Source: UBA7328 sp036479115 (GTDB lineage: Bacteria > Bacteroidota > Bacteroidia > Chitinophagales > Saprospiraceae). Taken from it: a stretch of DNA of 6,318 bases. The DNA lies in NCBI GenBank assembly GCA_036479115.1, contig JAZGFD010000322.1:1-6318 (forward strand). The letters run 5' to 3'. Positions 1-5,388 of this stretch are shown here, piece by piece. How positions within the stretch are numbered: position 1 is the first letter of the stretch; each line of letters starts with the position of its first letter. The notes beneath the pieces are model-generated. The model worked only from the letters and a program-made list of their open reading frames with translations. It did not search any database and was not told where the DNA came from. Both the position numbers and the translations under genes were made by a program.

Positions 1-1
1 T

Positions 2-1165
2 AGAAAACTTCCTACCATATTGGTATACGGTCATTATGATGTGCAACCTCCTGATCCTCTTGACTTGTGGGTGAGTCCTCCATTCGAACCAGTAATCAAA
101 AAAACCAAAATCCATCCAGAAGGGGCAATTTTTGCGCGAGGATCTTGTGATGATAAAGGCCAACTGTTTATGCATATAAAAGCGGTAGAAGCAATGTTGG
201 CAACAGAAGAAATGGCTTGTAATGTAAAAATGCTCTTAGAAGGAGAAGAGGAAGTTGGTTCTGATAACCTTGAGGACTTTTTACATGGTAATAAAGAGCT
301 TTTAAGCTGTGATGTCGTGTTGATATCAGATACATCAGTGATTGCTAATGATGTGCCATCTATAAGTGTAGGATTGAGGGGATTAAGCTATGTGGAGGTT
401 GAAATTACTGGCCCTAATAGGGATTTACACTCTGGAGTGTATGGCGGTGGTGTGGCTAACCCTATCAACGTGCTATGCGAGATGATATCGTCCTTAAAAG
501 ATGAAAATAATCATATTACCATTCCAGGATTTTATGATAAAGTAGAAGAACTTTCTGCTGATGAAAGAGCAGCAATAAAACGCATTCCTTTTTCATTAGA
601 TGAATATAAGAAAGACCTTAAAATTGACAATGTTGAAGGGGAAAAAGGATACCATACCTTAGAGCGTACATCTACAAGGCCTACACTTGACGTGAATGGT
701 ATTTGGGGGGGCTATATAGGTGAAGGAGCCAAAACTGTCCTTCCTTCTAAGGCATTCGCCAAAATAAGTATGAGATTGGTTCCATATCAAACTGATGAGG
801 AAATAACAAAATTATTCACCAGCCATTTTAAGAAAATTGCTCCTTTATCAGTAAAAATTAAAGTAACTCCACATCATGGAGGATTACCAGCTGTTACTCC
901 CATTGATACTGCAGAATACAGGGCCGCTGCCATGGCAATGAAAACAACCTATGGAGTTGATCCTATACCAGTAAGAGGCGGGGGTAGTATCCCTATTGTC
1001 AGCCTATTTGAGACCATTCTTGGGGTAAAAACAGTGTTGATGGGATTCGGCCTTGATAGCGATGATATCCATTCTCCTAATGAACATTATGGGTTATTTA
1101 ATTTCTATAAAGGAATTGAAACTATACCGTATTTTTATAAATATTACGCCGACCTAAAGGCTTAA
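2..1165 (+). CDS. M20-family metallodipeptidase (CNDP/PepV-like), 5' end cut off by window
   Basis: Zinc-dependent peptidase of the M20 family, probably a cytoplasmic dipeptidase that hydrolyses dipeptides; exact substrate unknown. The frame is open to the left edge, so the true start lies outside; 387 residues are visible and roughly 70-90 N-terminal residues of a family member are missing. Numbering from the codon at base 2, the M20 signatures appear in order: GHYDVQP (metal ligand His11, supporting Asp13), ARGSCDDKG (bridging Asp50), EGEEEVGS (catalytic Glu83, metal ligand Glu84), SDT (Asp110), the inserted dimerisation/lid domain beginning near GLRGLSYVEVEITG with DLHSGVYGGG (His143, which in carnosinase-type enzymes reaches the partner's active site), and DDIHSPNEHY (metal ligand His357). 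All expected ligands are present, so it looks active. A TTG at base 20 is an internal Leu, not a start. trmD follows after 5 bases on the same strand. Confidence 0.93.
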   Translation, partial: RKLPTILVYGHYDVQPPDPLDLWVSPPFEPVIKKTKIHPEGAIFARGSCDDKGQLFMHIKAVEAMLATEEMACNVKMLLEGEEEVGSDNLEDFLHGNKELLSCDVVLISDTSVIANDVPSISVGLRGLSYVEVEITGPNRDLHSGVYGGGVANPINVLCEMISSLKDENNHITIPGFYDKVEELSADERAAIKRIPFSLDEYKKDLKIDNVEGEKGYHTLERTSTRPTLDVNGIWGGYIGEGAKTVLPSKAFAKISMRLVPYQTDEEITKLFTSHFKKIAPLSVKIKVTPHHGGLPAVTPIDTAEYRAAAMAMKTTYGVDPIPVRGGGSIPIVSLFETILGVKTVLMGFGLDSDDIHSPNEHYGLFNFYKGIETIPYFYKYYADLKA

Positions 1166-1170
1166 AAGCA

Positions 1171-1845
1171 ATGAGAATAGATATAATTTCAGCAGTGCCT
1201 GCACTGTTAGAAAGCCCTTTTAATCATTCAATACTTCAAAGGGCAAAGGATAGAAATATAGTAGATATCCACATCCATAACCTTAGAGAATATGGGTTGG
1301 GTAAACACTACCAAATTGACGACTATCAATTTGGAGGTGGTGCAGGGATGGTCATGATGGCTGAGCCTTTAGATAATTGTATTTCTTCTTTGAAAGCTAA
1401 ATTTAATTACGACGAAATTGTTTATCTCACTCCAGATGGACTTGTCCTTAGGCAATCCTTATGCAATCAGCTATCACTATATCAATCATTGCTCCTTGTA
1501 TGTGGTCACTACAAGGGAATAGATGAACGAATCAGAGAAATGCACATCACCTTGGAAGTGAGTATAGGTGATTATGTTCTAAGTGGAGGAGAATTGGGAG
1601 CAGCTGTACTGGTGGACTCAATAGTTAGGATCATTCCAGGTGTGCTTAACAACGAAAGCTCGGCTCTTTTCGACTCTTTTCAGGATGGAATTTTAGCACC
1701 TCCTGTATATACCCGCCCATCAAAGTATAAGGGTAGGGGAGTACCAGATGTTCTTCTTTCGGGTCACGACCTAAAAATAGGCGAATGGAGATACAGTCAA
1801 TCAATGGAAAGGACACAAAAACGTAGACCTGATCTTTTGGATTAA
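1171..1845 (+). CDS. trmD: tRNA (guanine-37-N1)-methyltransferase TrmD
   Basis: SPOUT-class methyltransferase that uses S-adenosylmethionine to methylate N1 of G37 next to the anticodon of tRNAs, preventing +1 frameshifts; essential in many bacteria and active as a homodimer. The 224 residues match the family's usual length. Visible landmarks: MRIDIISAVP start, DDYQFGGGAGMVM (about 50-63), YLTPDG (85-90), CGHYKGIDER (111-120) and SIGDYVLSGGE (131-141) forming the trefoil-knot SAM site, RIIPGV with Arg153, FDSF with Asp168 (likely general base), YTRP (180-183), then VPDVLLSG and IGEWR in the tRNA-binding C-terminal part. One oddity is SGHD at 197-200 where many homologues have SGNH. The ATG is 5 bases after the dipeptidase stop, suggesting one transcript. 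This differs from the rpsP-rimM-trmD-rplS order found in many other bacteria. Confidence 0.97.
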   Translation: MRIDIISAVPALLESPFNHSILQRAKDRNIVDIHIHNLREYGLGKHYQIDDYQFGGGAGMVMMAEPLDNCISSLKAKFNYDEIVYLTPDGLVLRQSLCNQLSLYQSLLLVCGHYKGIDERIREMHITLEVSIGDYVLSGGELGAAVLVDSIVRIIPGVLNNESSALFDSFQDGILAPPVYTRPSKYKGRGVPDVLLSGHDLKIGEWRYSQSMERTQKRRPDLLD

Positions 1846-1885
1846 TATAGCTCAGTACTTTTTTGGTAATTAATCTATTTGTGCA

Positions 1886-1925
1886 TACATAAAAAAACGT
1901 AACTTCTCATACGTACATAAAAAAA
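1886..1925 (+). repeat. 12-base direct repeat flanking a short inverted repeat, upstream of the MazG-like gene
   Basis: TACATAAAAAAA occurs exactly at 1886-1897 and again at 1914-1925, the second copy ending two bases before the ATG of the next gene. Between them lies an inverted repeat, ACGTA (1897-1901) and TACGT (1910-1914), with an 8-base loop. This sits in the 82-base gap after trmD, which must hold the leader and perhaps the promoter of the MazG-like gene. No convincing Bacteroidota -33/-7 promoter pair was found; TCTATTTG at 1874-1881 resembles the -7 element but lacks a well-placed -33 TTG. An operator or leader role is only a guess. Confidence 0.45.
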
Positions 1926-1927
1926 TA

Positions 1928-2407
1928 ATGAAAAAAATATTTAAAGAACCAAAAGGCCTCAATTGCGTTGCTCAATTTCATGATACTTTTGATTTGCCTG
2001 TACTTACTAATCCTTCAATACCTTCGAAAGAAAGATGTCAACTAAGGGTAAGTTTACTTCAAGAAGAACTCAATGAACTCAAAGAAGCCATAAATCAAAA
2101 TGATATGGTAGAAATAGCCGATGCATTGAGTGATCTGCAATATGTTCTTTCTGGCGCAATTTTAGAATTTGGTATGGGCGGGAAGTTCGATGATCTCTTT
2201 AATGAAGTACACCGCTCTAATATGAGTAAAGTGTGTAAAACAAAAGAAGAAGCTGTACGTACTCAAGTTCATTACAAAAAAAATAAGCACACAGACTCTT
2301 TTATTAAAAAGAAGAATGATGAATACCTCGTATATAGAAATGGAGATCAAAAAGTATTAAAATCAGTGGAATATTCTCCTGCTGATCTGAAGAAATTTCT
2401 CAAATAA
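1928..2407 (+). CDS. MazG/PRA-PH-like nucleoside triphosphate pyrophosphohydrolase
   Basis: All-alpha NTP pyrophosphohydrolase of the MazG/HisE superfamily, predicted to split a nucleoside triphosphate or related nucleotide into monophosphate and pyrophosphate in the cytoplasm; probably nucleotide-pool cleaning. Of 159 residues, the core shows the magnesium-binding pattern: EELNE (Glu46, Glu47, Glu50) on one helix and EIADALSD (Glu62, Asp65, Asp69) on the next, followed by LQYVLSGAILEFGM and FNEVHRSNMSK (92-101), typical of the PF01503-like stand-alone members. The C-terminal tail, with YLVYRNGDQKVLKS and a PADL segment, is also seen in Bacteroidota homologues as I recall them. It is not HisE by context, as no histidine genes are adjacent. 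The ATG follows an A-rich stretch without a Shine-Dalgarno sequence. It lies 82 bases after trmD, so co-transcription is uncertain. The substrate cannot be told from sequence. Confidence 0.88.
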   Translation: MKKIFKEPKGLNCVAQFHDTFDLPVLTNPSIPSKERCQLRVSLLQEELNELKEAINQNDMVEIADALSDLQYVLSGAILEFGMGGKFDDLFNEVHRSNMSKVCKTKEEAVRTQVHYKKNKHTDSFIKKKNDEYLVYRNGDQKVLKSVEYSPADLKKFLK

Positions 2408-2410
2408 TCA

Positions 2411-2431
2411 TAATAATAATAATAATAATAA
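2411..2431 (+). repeat. TAA trinucleotide microsatellite, seven units
   Basis: Seven perfect TAA units run from 2411 to 2431, with a partial unit after one extra A. They start one codon after the stop of the MazG-like gene and are in frame with it, so they amount to a row of back-up stop codons. A tract like this could vary in length by replication slippage without affecting the protein. Confidence 0.9.
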
Positions 2432-2456
2432 ATAATCAATATTGTTATCATTATAG

Positions 2457-2473
2457 AAAGGCCCTAGGCTTTT
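2457..2473 (+). terminator. hairpin AAAGGCC / GGCTTTT, weak terminator candidate
   Basis: Seven base pairs including one G-U (2457-2463 with 2467-2473) close a CTA loop, and the 3' arm ends in TTTT. It lies about 50 bases after the stop of the MazG-like gene. There is no free T-run after the stem, as AAAA follows, so on its own it would be a weak terminator. Confidence 0.35.
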
Positions 2474-2480
2474 AAAACTG

Positions 2481-2514
2481 AATAGCCCCAAGGGCAACGA
2501 CCTTAGCTATTTTT
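2481..2514 (+). terminator. probable intrinsic terminator of the MazG-like gene
   Basis: AATAGC (2481-2486) pairs perfectly with GCTATT (2506-2511), and AAGG (2490-2493) with CCTT (2501-2504) inside it around a 7-base loop. A run of five T (2510-2514) ends the structure on the + strand, about 70-105 bases after the stop codon. An alternative, mutually exclusive hairpin GCCC/GGGC (2485-2488 with 2492-2495) is possible. The layout fits a Rho-independent terminator for the + strand genes. Confidence 0.55.
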
Positions 2515-2558
2515 GTGATTTGGCGGGATTTTGACCAAAAATGATAACAAAACTTTCT

Positions 2559-2580
2559 GGTACACATGATATAGTGTACT
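2559..2580 (-). terminator. stem-loop just after the LEA-like gene, possible terminator
   Basis: GTACAC (2560-2565) and GTGTAC (2574-2579) form a perfect 6-base-pair stem with an 8-base loop, extendable by one G-U pair. Read on the - strand it begins 7 bases after the stop codon of the LEA-like gene. The next run of T on that strand (GTTTTG) is about seven bases after the stem, so this may act as an mRNA 3' stabilising hairpin or a weak terminator. Confidence 0.35.
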
Positions 2581-2586
2581 TACCTA

Positions 2587-3462
2587 TTATGCATCAGAAT
2601 CACTATTGTCAATGATTGCATCATCAACAATTTCATTGCCATCACCATCAAGGTCTTCAAAGCCAGCAGCCTTTTTCACATTCTTAGGAGGGGTGCTTGA
2701 AGATGTTTTTATTGTGGTGTCCTTATCAATAGTAATTTTACCCTCACTAAATGCAGAATAGTCTCCATCAGCGTATTTTTCAGCCTTAGAAAAAAAATCA
2801 TCTTCGTCATCTAAGAGAGAATCACCATGATCCGTAGGTGGAGAGTTTTTCCTTTTTTGTTTTTCAAATTTTTCTTTTGCGTCAAATTCTTTCGCATTTT
2901 CAATGGTTTCGTCGATTCTCTCATCAAAGTCTTTTTTCAATTCTTTTGCCTGTTCTACCACTTTGTCTTTCGTCTCCATTACTTTTTTTCCTATATCTTC
3001 AGTAATGTTTTGTAGTTTATCCAGTCTTTCATTGTTTTCTCCAAAAACTGTGGTACCAATAGATTCAGACAAATCACCAGCCTTTTCAACTGCTTTTTCA
3101 GCTAAATCACTGGCTTTGTCCTGCATTGTCTCGCTAAAATTGTCTAATGAATGTGCTGCTTTTTTAATGGTCTCATTTGATTTTAATTCTTCTATCGCAA
3201 ATGCCGTTTTTTCAGTTACTGTTTTACTAATCTCGGTCATCTTTTCTGATGTCTTATTGAGAATATCACTTTTTTGAACTGACTCTATAGTTTCACTGGC
3301 TTTTTCCAGTACAGCATCTCTAAGACCAGTGGTTTTAGATGTTATTTCATCTGATAGATTTTCTGCAACCTCCGCAGCAGCATCTTTGGTTTTGTTTAAT
3401 GCAGATTTTCCTAGAGATTCAGCTCCAAAAAATATTTTTTTTAAATCGTTGAGTAAGCCCAT
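2587..3462 (-). CDS. LEA-like amphipathic helical protein with acidic EF-hand-like tail, function unknown
   Basis: A 291-residue hydrophilic protein of no recognised specific family. Residues 1-12 (MGLLNDLKKIFF) form a short amphipathic, partly hydrophobic start that might touch a membrane, but there is no signal peptide or transmembrane segment. Residues about 15-205 are almost free of Pro and Gly, rich in Lys, Glu, Ala, Asp, Thr and Ser, and show loose 11-residue-like periodicity (KTKDAAAEVAENL, KASDLAEKAVEKAGDL, KVMETKDKVVEQAKEL), as in group 3 LEA, apolipoprotein-like or YtxH-like helical proteins. The C-terminus is different: low-complexity, acidic (LLDDEDDFF), then DLDGDGNEIVDD at 270-281, which matches the Ca-binding loop ligands at positions 1, 3, 5 and 12, and ends DNSDSDA. 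The gene stands alone: 516 gene-free bases precede it and the gap with a convergent gene follows. No Shine-Dalgarno sequence precedes the ATG. A stress-protective or structural role is only inferred from composition. Confidence 0.8.
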   Translation of the reverse strand: MGLLNDLKKIFFGAESLGKSALNKTKDAAAEVAENLSDEITSKTTGLRDAVLEKASETIESVQKSDILNKTSEKMTEISKTVTEKTAFAIEELKSNETIKKAAHSLDNFSETMQDKASDLAEKAVEKAGDLSESIGTTVFGENNERLDKLQNITEDIGKKVMETKDKVVEQAKELKKDFDERIDETIENAKEFDAKEKFEKQKRKNSPPTDHGDSLLDDEDDFFSKAEKYADGDYSAFSEGKITIDKDTTIKTSSSTPPKNVKKAAGFEDLDGDGNEIVDDAIIDNSDSDA

Positions 3463-3544
3463 TTCTTTTGTGATAATTTATAATTATTGTTATGATTTTA
3501 AAGATATGACAATTCAGCTTAGTGCCAACTTTAATTTAGATACT

Positions 3545-3596
3545 TTTAATTTACTGATATATCAATGTAATTTAATTTACTGATATATCAATGTAA
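3545..3596. repeat. exact 26-base tandem duplication with internal palindrome TGATATATCA
   Basis: Bases 3545-3570 and 3571-3596 are identical. Each copy has TTTAATTTAC, then the perfect palindrome TGATATATCA (3555-3564 and 3581-3590), then ATGTAA. A further partial match, TTTAATTTA, lies at 3530-3538. The repeat is about 80-135 bases upstream of the LEA-like start on the - strand. Read on that strand, TTG from the distal copy is 19 bases from TACATTG in the proximal copy, which loosely resembles the Bacteroidota -33 TTG and -7 TAnnTTTG promoter (one T short). Paired operators or a promoter region are plausible; neither is shown. Confidence 0.85.
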
Positions 3597-3600
3597 TAGG

Positions 3601-3612
3601 GTTTTCGAAAAC
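3601..3612. promoter_or_regulatory. 12-base perfect palindrome GTTTTCGAAAAC
   Basis: GTTTTCGAAAAC equals its own reverse complement and lies four bases beyond the 26-base tandem duplication. It has the size and symmetry of a dimeric repressor site, about 140-150 bases upstream of the LEA-like start. There is no T-run, so it is unlikely to be a terminator. Its role is unknown. Confidence 0.35.
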
Positions 3613-3978
3613 AACATCATATATACTGGAGATAAGGATTCTACTAAGATGGATTCTTGAAAGTTGAAAATAATGCCTATAATTTATATTATGTTAAATA
3701 GATGTTCGCAAATCTTCTACCCTCCATATTTTGAATGCACAAAGTATTTTATAATTCTTTTTCATTTATTTCTTTACTTTTCCTCATCCAGTCTCGTTAT
3801 TCAGTTATTACTAATGATACTCTATAGAGCCATTTTCACATTACAAAAGAGAAGAATTAAGAAATAAACAAAAATTACACAGCCTTATTTTGGTGAAGTA
3901 TTAGGGCATAACAAAAATCTAACCTTTAATGGAAATGAACTTTTATAATATTCAGATATAAATTCTCCGATAAGGAAT

Positions 3979-4689
3979 TTAGAACCCAAACCCACCGCCC
4001 ATTTGCCCCATACTCGCTACAAATTCATCAAAAGTCATTTCTGTATAGCCATTAATGTCAAGGATCAAATCAGAAGGATCACAACTTGCTTCAAAAGATA
4101 TAGCCGTAGTAGTCATTACTAAGGTGCCCATATTTGCAACTATCTCAAGAGGAAAGCCTCTAAATTGTTCCATTTCTACACCTTGTATGAGTGCAGCTTT
4201 GGTTTTTATATCTTCTGTGATATATGCTTCTATTTTCATATCGGGATTCGCTATAGGTATTGCGACCATTTTATAGCAAGTAAAACCAGCAATTTGTTTA
4301 GTATCAGATTCATCATATGAAATTTGCAATTCGCTCATTGGGTTGTCTCCCTCTGCCTTCATTTTATCCATTTCTGTCTTAGACATAGGTATGTAAAACT
4401 TTGATCCCATCATATCATATGCCATTTTCATCCCAGCGTCTTTCTCCACTCTCATTTTGATATTGATCATGCCTCCCATCATATTATTAATGGTAAGTGA
4501 CTCATCTCCTATGTAGAATACATCAGTGGTAGATCCTTTCATCATTTCCATCTGAGCATTTACTTGAGGATTATCGGAAAAGGCATCTGTCATTACAAAT
4601 GATATATGACCCTGAGCCTGTCCTATTAACATTTGAGAAATAATGAAACTAAAAATAAATGTTAATAAATTATTAGAATATTTTAACAT
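3979..4689 (-). CDS. secreted Met-rich DUF4412-like protein
   Basis: A 236-residue exported protein resembling the DUF4412 group of Bacteroidota; biochemical function unknown. Residues 1 to about 26 form a signal peptide: Lys3, a hydrophobic stretch LLTFIFSFIISQMLIG, then a small-residue AQA/AQG-like cleavage region. There is no lipobox Cys and no C-terminal sorting domain, so the mature protein is probably periplasmic. The family-like pattern is a series of beta segments (HISFVM, VFYIGDESLTINN, KFYIP) and the segment KQIAGFTCYKM (131-141), similar to the I-x-G-[YF]-x-[CA] turn in DUF4412 and GLPGLI proteins. It ends GYTEMTFDEFVASMGQMGGGFGF-like, Gly/Met-rich. About 26 of 236 residues are Met, with clusters such as EMMKG, NNMMGGM and YDMMG; the mature part has only two Cys, 138 and 203. 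It stands 115 bases downstream of the exonuclease gene on the same strand, so it may have its own promoter. Confidence 0.78.
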   Translation of the reverse strand: MLKYSNNLLTFIFSFIISQMLIGQAQGHISFVMTDAFSDNPQVNAQMEMMKGSTTDVFYIGDESLTINNMMGGMINIKMRVEKDAGMKMAYDMMGSKFYIPMSKTEMDKMKAEGDNPMSELQISYDESDTKQIAGFTCYKMVAIPIANPDMKIEAYITEDIKTKAALIQGVEMEQFRGFPLEIVANMGTLVMTTTAISFEASCDPSDLILDINGYTEMTFDEFVASMGQMGGGFGF

Positions 4690-4750
4690 GTTTTGTGTTT
4701 TTTATTTAAAAGTAAATTATCAAGTGTTTCGTATTCAGGACGTATATTTA

Positions 4751-4763
4751 ATATCAATGTAAT
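4751..4763. promoter_or_regulatory. 13-base motif shared with the tandem repeat upstream of the LEA-like gene
   Basis: ATATCAATGTAAT at 4751-4763 is identical to sequence in both copies of the 26-base duplication (3559-3571 and 3585-3597). Here it lies 62-74 bases upstream of the DUF4412-like start, on the same side relative to transcription as at the other gene. GTTTT follows within one to three bases at 4751 and at the distal duplicated copy. Read on the - strand it is ATTACATTGATAT. A shared transcription-factor site or promoter part is an inference from position. Confidence 0.4.
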
Positions 4764-4804
4764 CGTTTTATCGGTTATAATTATCTTAAAATCGACAGTC
4801 ATTT

Positions 4805-5347
4805 TTAAAAAACCCATTCATCTATGTACTTGGCCACAATCTTAGCCAAATTTTCTGCATCTGCTATGGCGCGGTGCTGAATTCCAGTGAATTCAAAACC
4901 TTCTTTTTTGGTGACAGATTTGAGTCCCCTTTCTATCTTTACTCCTTTCAGTGCATGATATTGCTTTTTGATATCAATACTTGCCTCTAGCCACTCATTC
5001 TCTATATCATGTAGTCCACAATCCCCTCTCAGTAATCTCGGATCTGCGGGCCCCCACGAACATAATATATAGTCATTTGATTCGATATCACAAAAGTCCA
5101 TGAATTCTGTTGCTACCTTTGGAAATCTATTGGCCATATCCACATTTTTCTGTTTTATTGAAGTAAGTTTTTTACAGAATCCAGACAATTCGGGATTAAT
5201 TACTGGTTTAACAAATTGCGAAAAAATATCCACAACTTGACCATATTCATCAAGTTTATATGCTCCGATTTCTATGACCTCTGTTATTCCTTTCGGTGGT
5301 CTTCCCATCCAGCATGTTGCTTCTAAATCATATGCTATATATCTCAC
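4805..5347 (-). CDS. DEDDh 3'-5' exonuclease, KapD/ERI-1 type
   Basis: Predicted 3'-5' exonuclease of the RNase T/DnaQ fold, in the branch with bacterial KapD and eukaryotic ERI-1; substrate (RNA or DNA) not known. The 180 residues are a single domain. All five catalytic residues are present: Asp7 and Glu9 in YDLEATCW, Asp102 in CSWGPAD, His158 and Asp163 in HRAIADAEN. Other family marks are EVIEIGAY (23-30), FVKP, LSGFCKKLTSIKQ (54-66) and NIK-like DIKKQY. The start is a GTG at 5345-5347: an in-frame TAA lies seven codons upstream at 5366-5368, there is no ATG between, and Asp7 must be included. It starts 41 bases after the stop of the PlsB-like gene, so the two may share a transcript. A 115-base gap follows before the next gene. 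Confidence 0.9.
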   Translation of the reverse strand: MRYIAYDLEATCWMGRPPKGITEVIEIGAYKLDEYGQVVDIFSQFVKPVINPELSGFCKKLTSIKQKNVDMANRFPKVATEFMDFCDIESNDYILCSWGPADPRLLRGDCGLHDIENEWLEASIDIKKQYHALKGVKIERGLKSVTKKEGFEFTGIQHRAIADAENLAKIVAKYIDEWVF

Positions 5348-5388
5348 TATAGATATTGTTTTTCTTTAATATTTGAAGAATCTTACTC

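Larger units (their letters stand above)
2442..2550. repeat. 109-base segment bounded by perfect 11-base inverted repeats
   Basis: TTGTTATCATT at 2442-2452 is the exact reverse complement of AATGATAACAA at 2540-2550. The 87 bases between hold two hairpins. The segment sits in the gap between two convergent genes. No target-site duplication is visible: the flanking five bases are CAATA on the left and AACTT on the right. It could be a small non-autonomous mobile or REP-like element, or a large bidirectional stem-loop terminator. The repeat match is certain; the nature of the element is not. Confidence 0.5.
3463..3978. other. 516-base region without a convincing gene
   Basis: This gap separates the start of the LEA-like gene from the end of the DUF4412-like gene, both on the - strand. 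It is very AT-rich and holds a 26-base tandem duplication and a 12-base palindrome, described separately, and GGATTCT twice (3636-3642 and 3651-3657). The part nearest 3462 must contain the leader of the LEA-like gene. A 67-codon + strand frame at 3664-3867 has no family resemblance and looks accidental. From about 3660 to 3950 I see nothing else that I can name. Confidence 0.7.

Noticed and set aside
2162..2350. - strand open frame inside the MazG-like gene
   Set aside because: It is antisense to a well supported gene and has no family features.
2827..3583. Three + strand open frames (2827-3015, 2903-3277, 3329-3583) opposite the LEA-like gene
   Set aside because: They are antisense shadows of a long biased coding sequence; their Ser/Phe-rich products reflect complementing Lys/Glu/Ala codons.
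3664..3867. 67-codon + strand open frame with hydrophobic residues
   Set aside because: It starts with TTG, has no recognisable family, no ribosome-binding signal and the composition expected from translating AT-rich noncoding DNA.
3960..3980. Inverted repeat AAATTC / GAATTT overlapping the stop of the DUF4412-like gene, considered as a terminator
   Set aside because: The stem is only AT-rich with a 9-base loop, it overlaps the stop codon and no real T-run follows on the - strand.
4055..4276. + strand open frame opposite the DUF4412-like gene
   Set aside because: Antisense shadow; the - strand frame has a signal peptide and family-like motifs.
4690..4804. Promoter of the DUF4412-like gene of the Bacteroidota -33/-7 type
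   Set aside because: TACTTTTA and several TTG are present but no pair has the roughly 19-base spacing, so no promoter is called.
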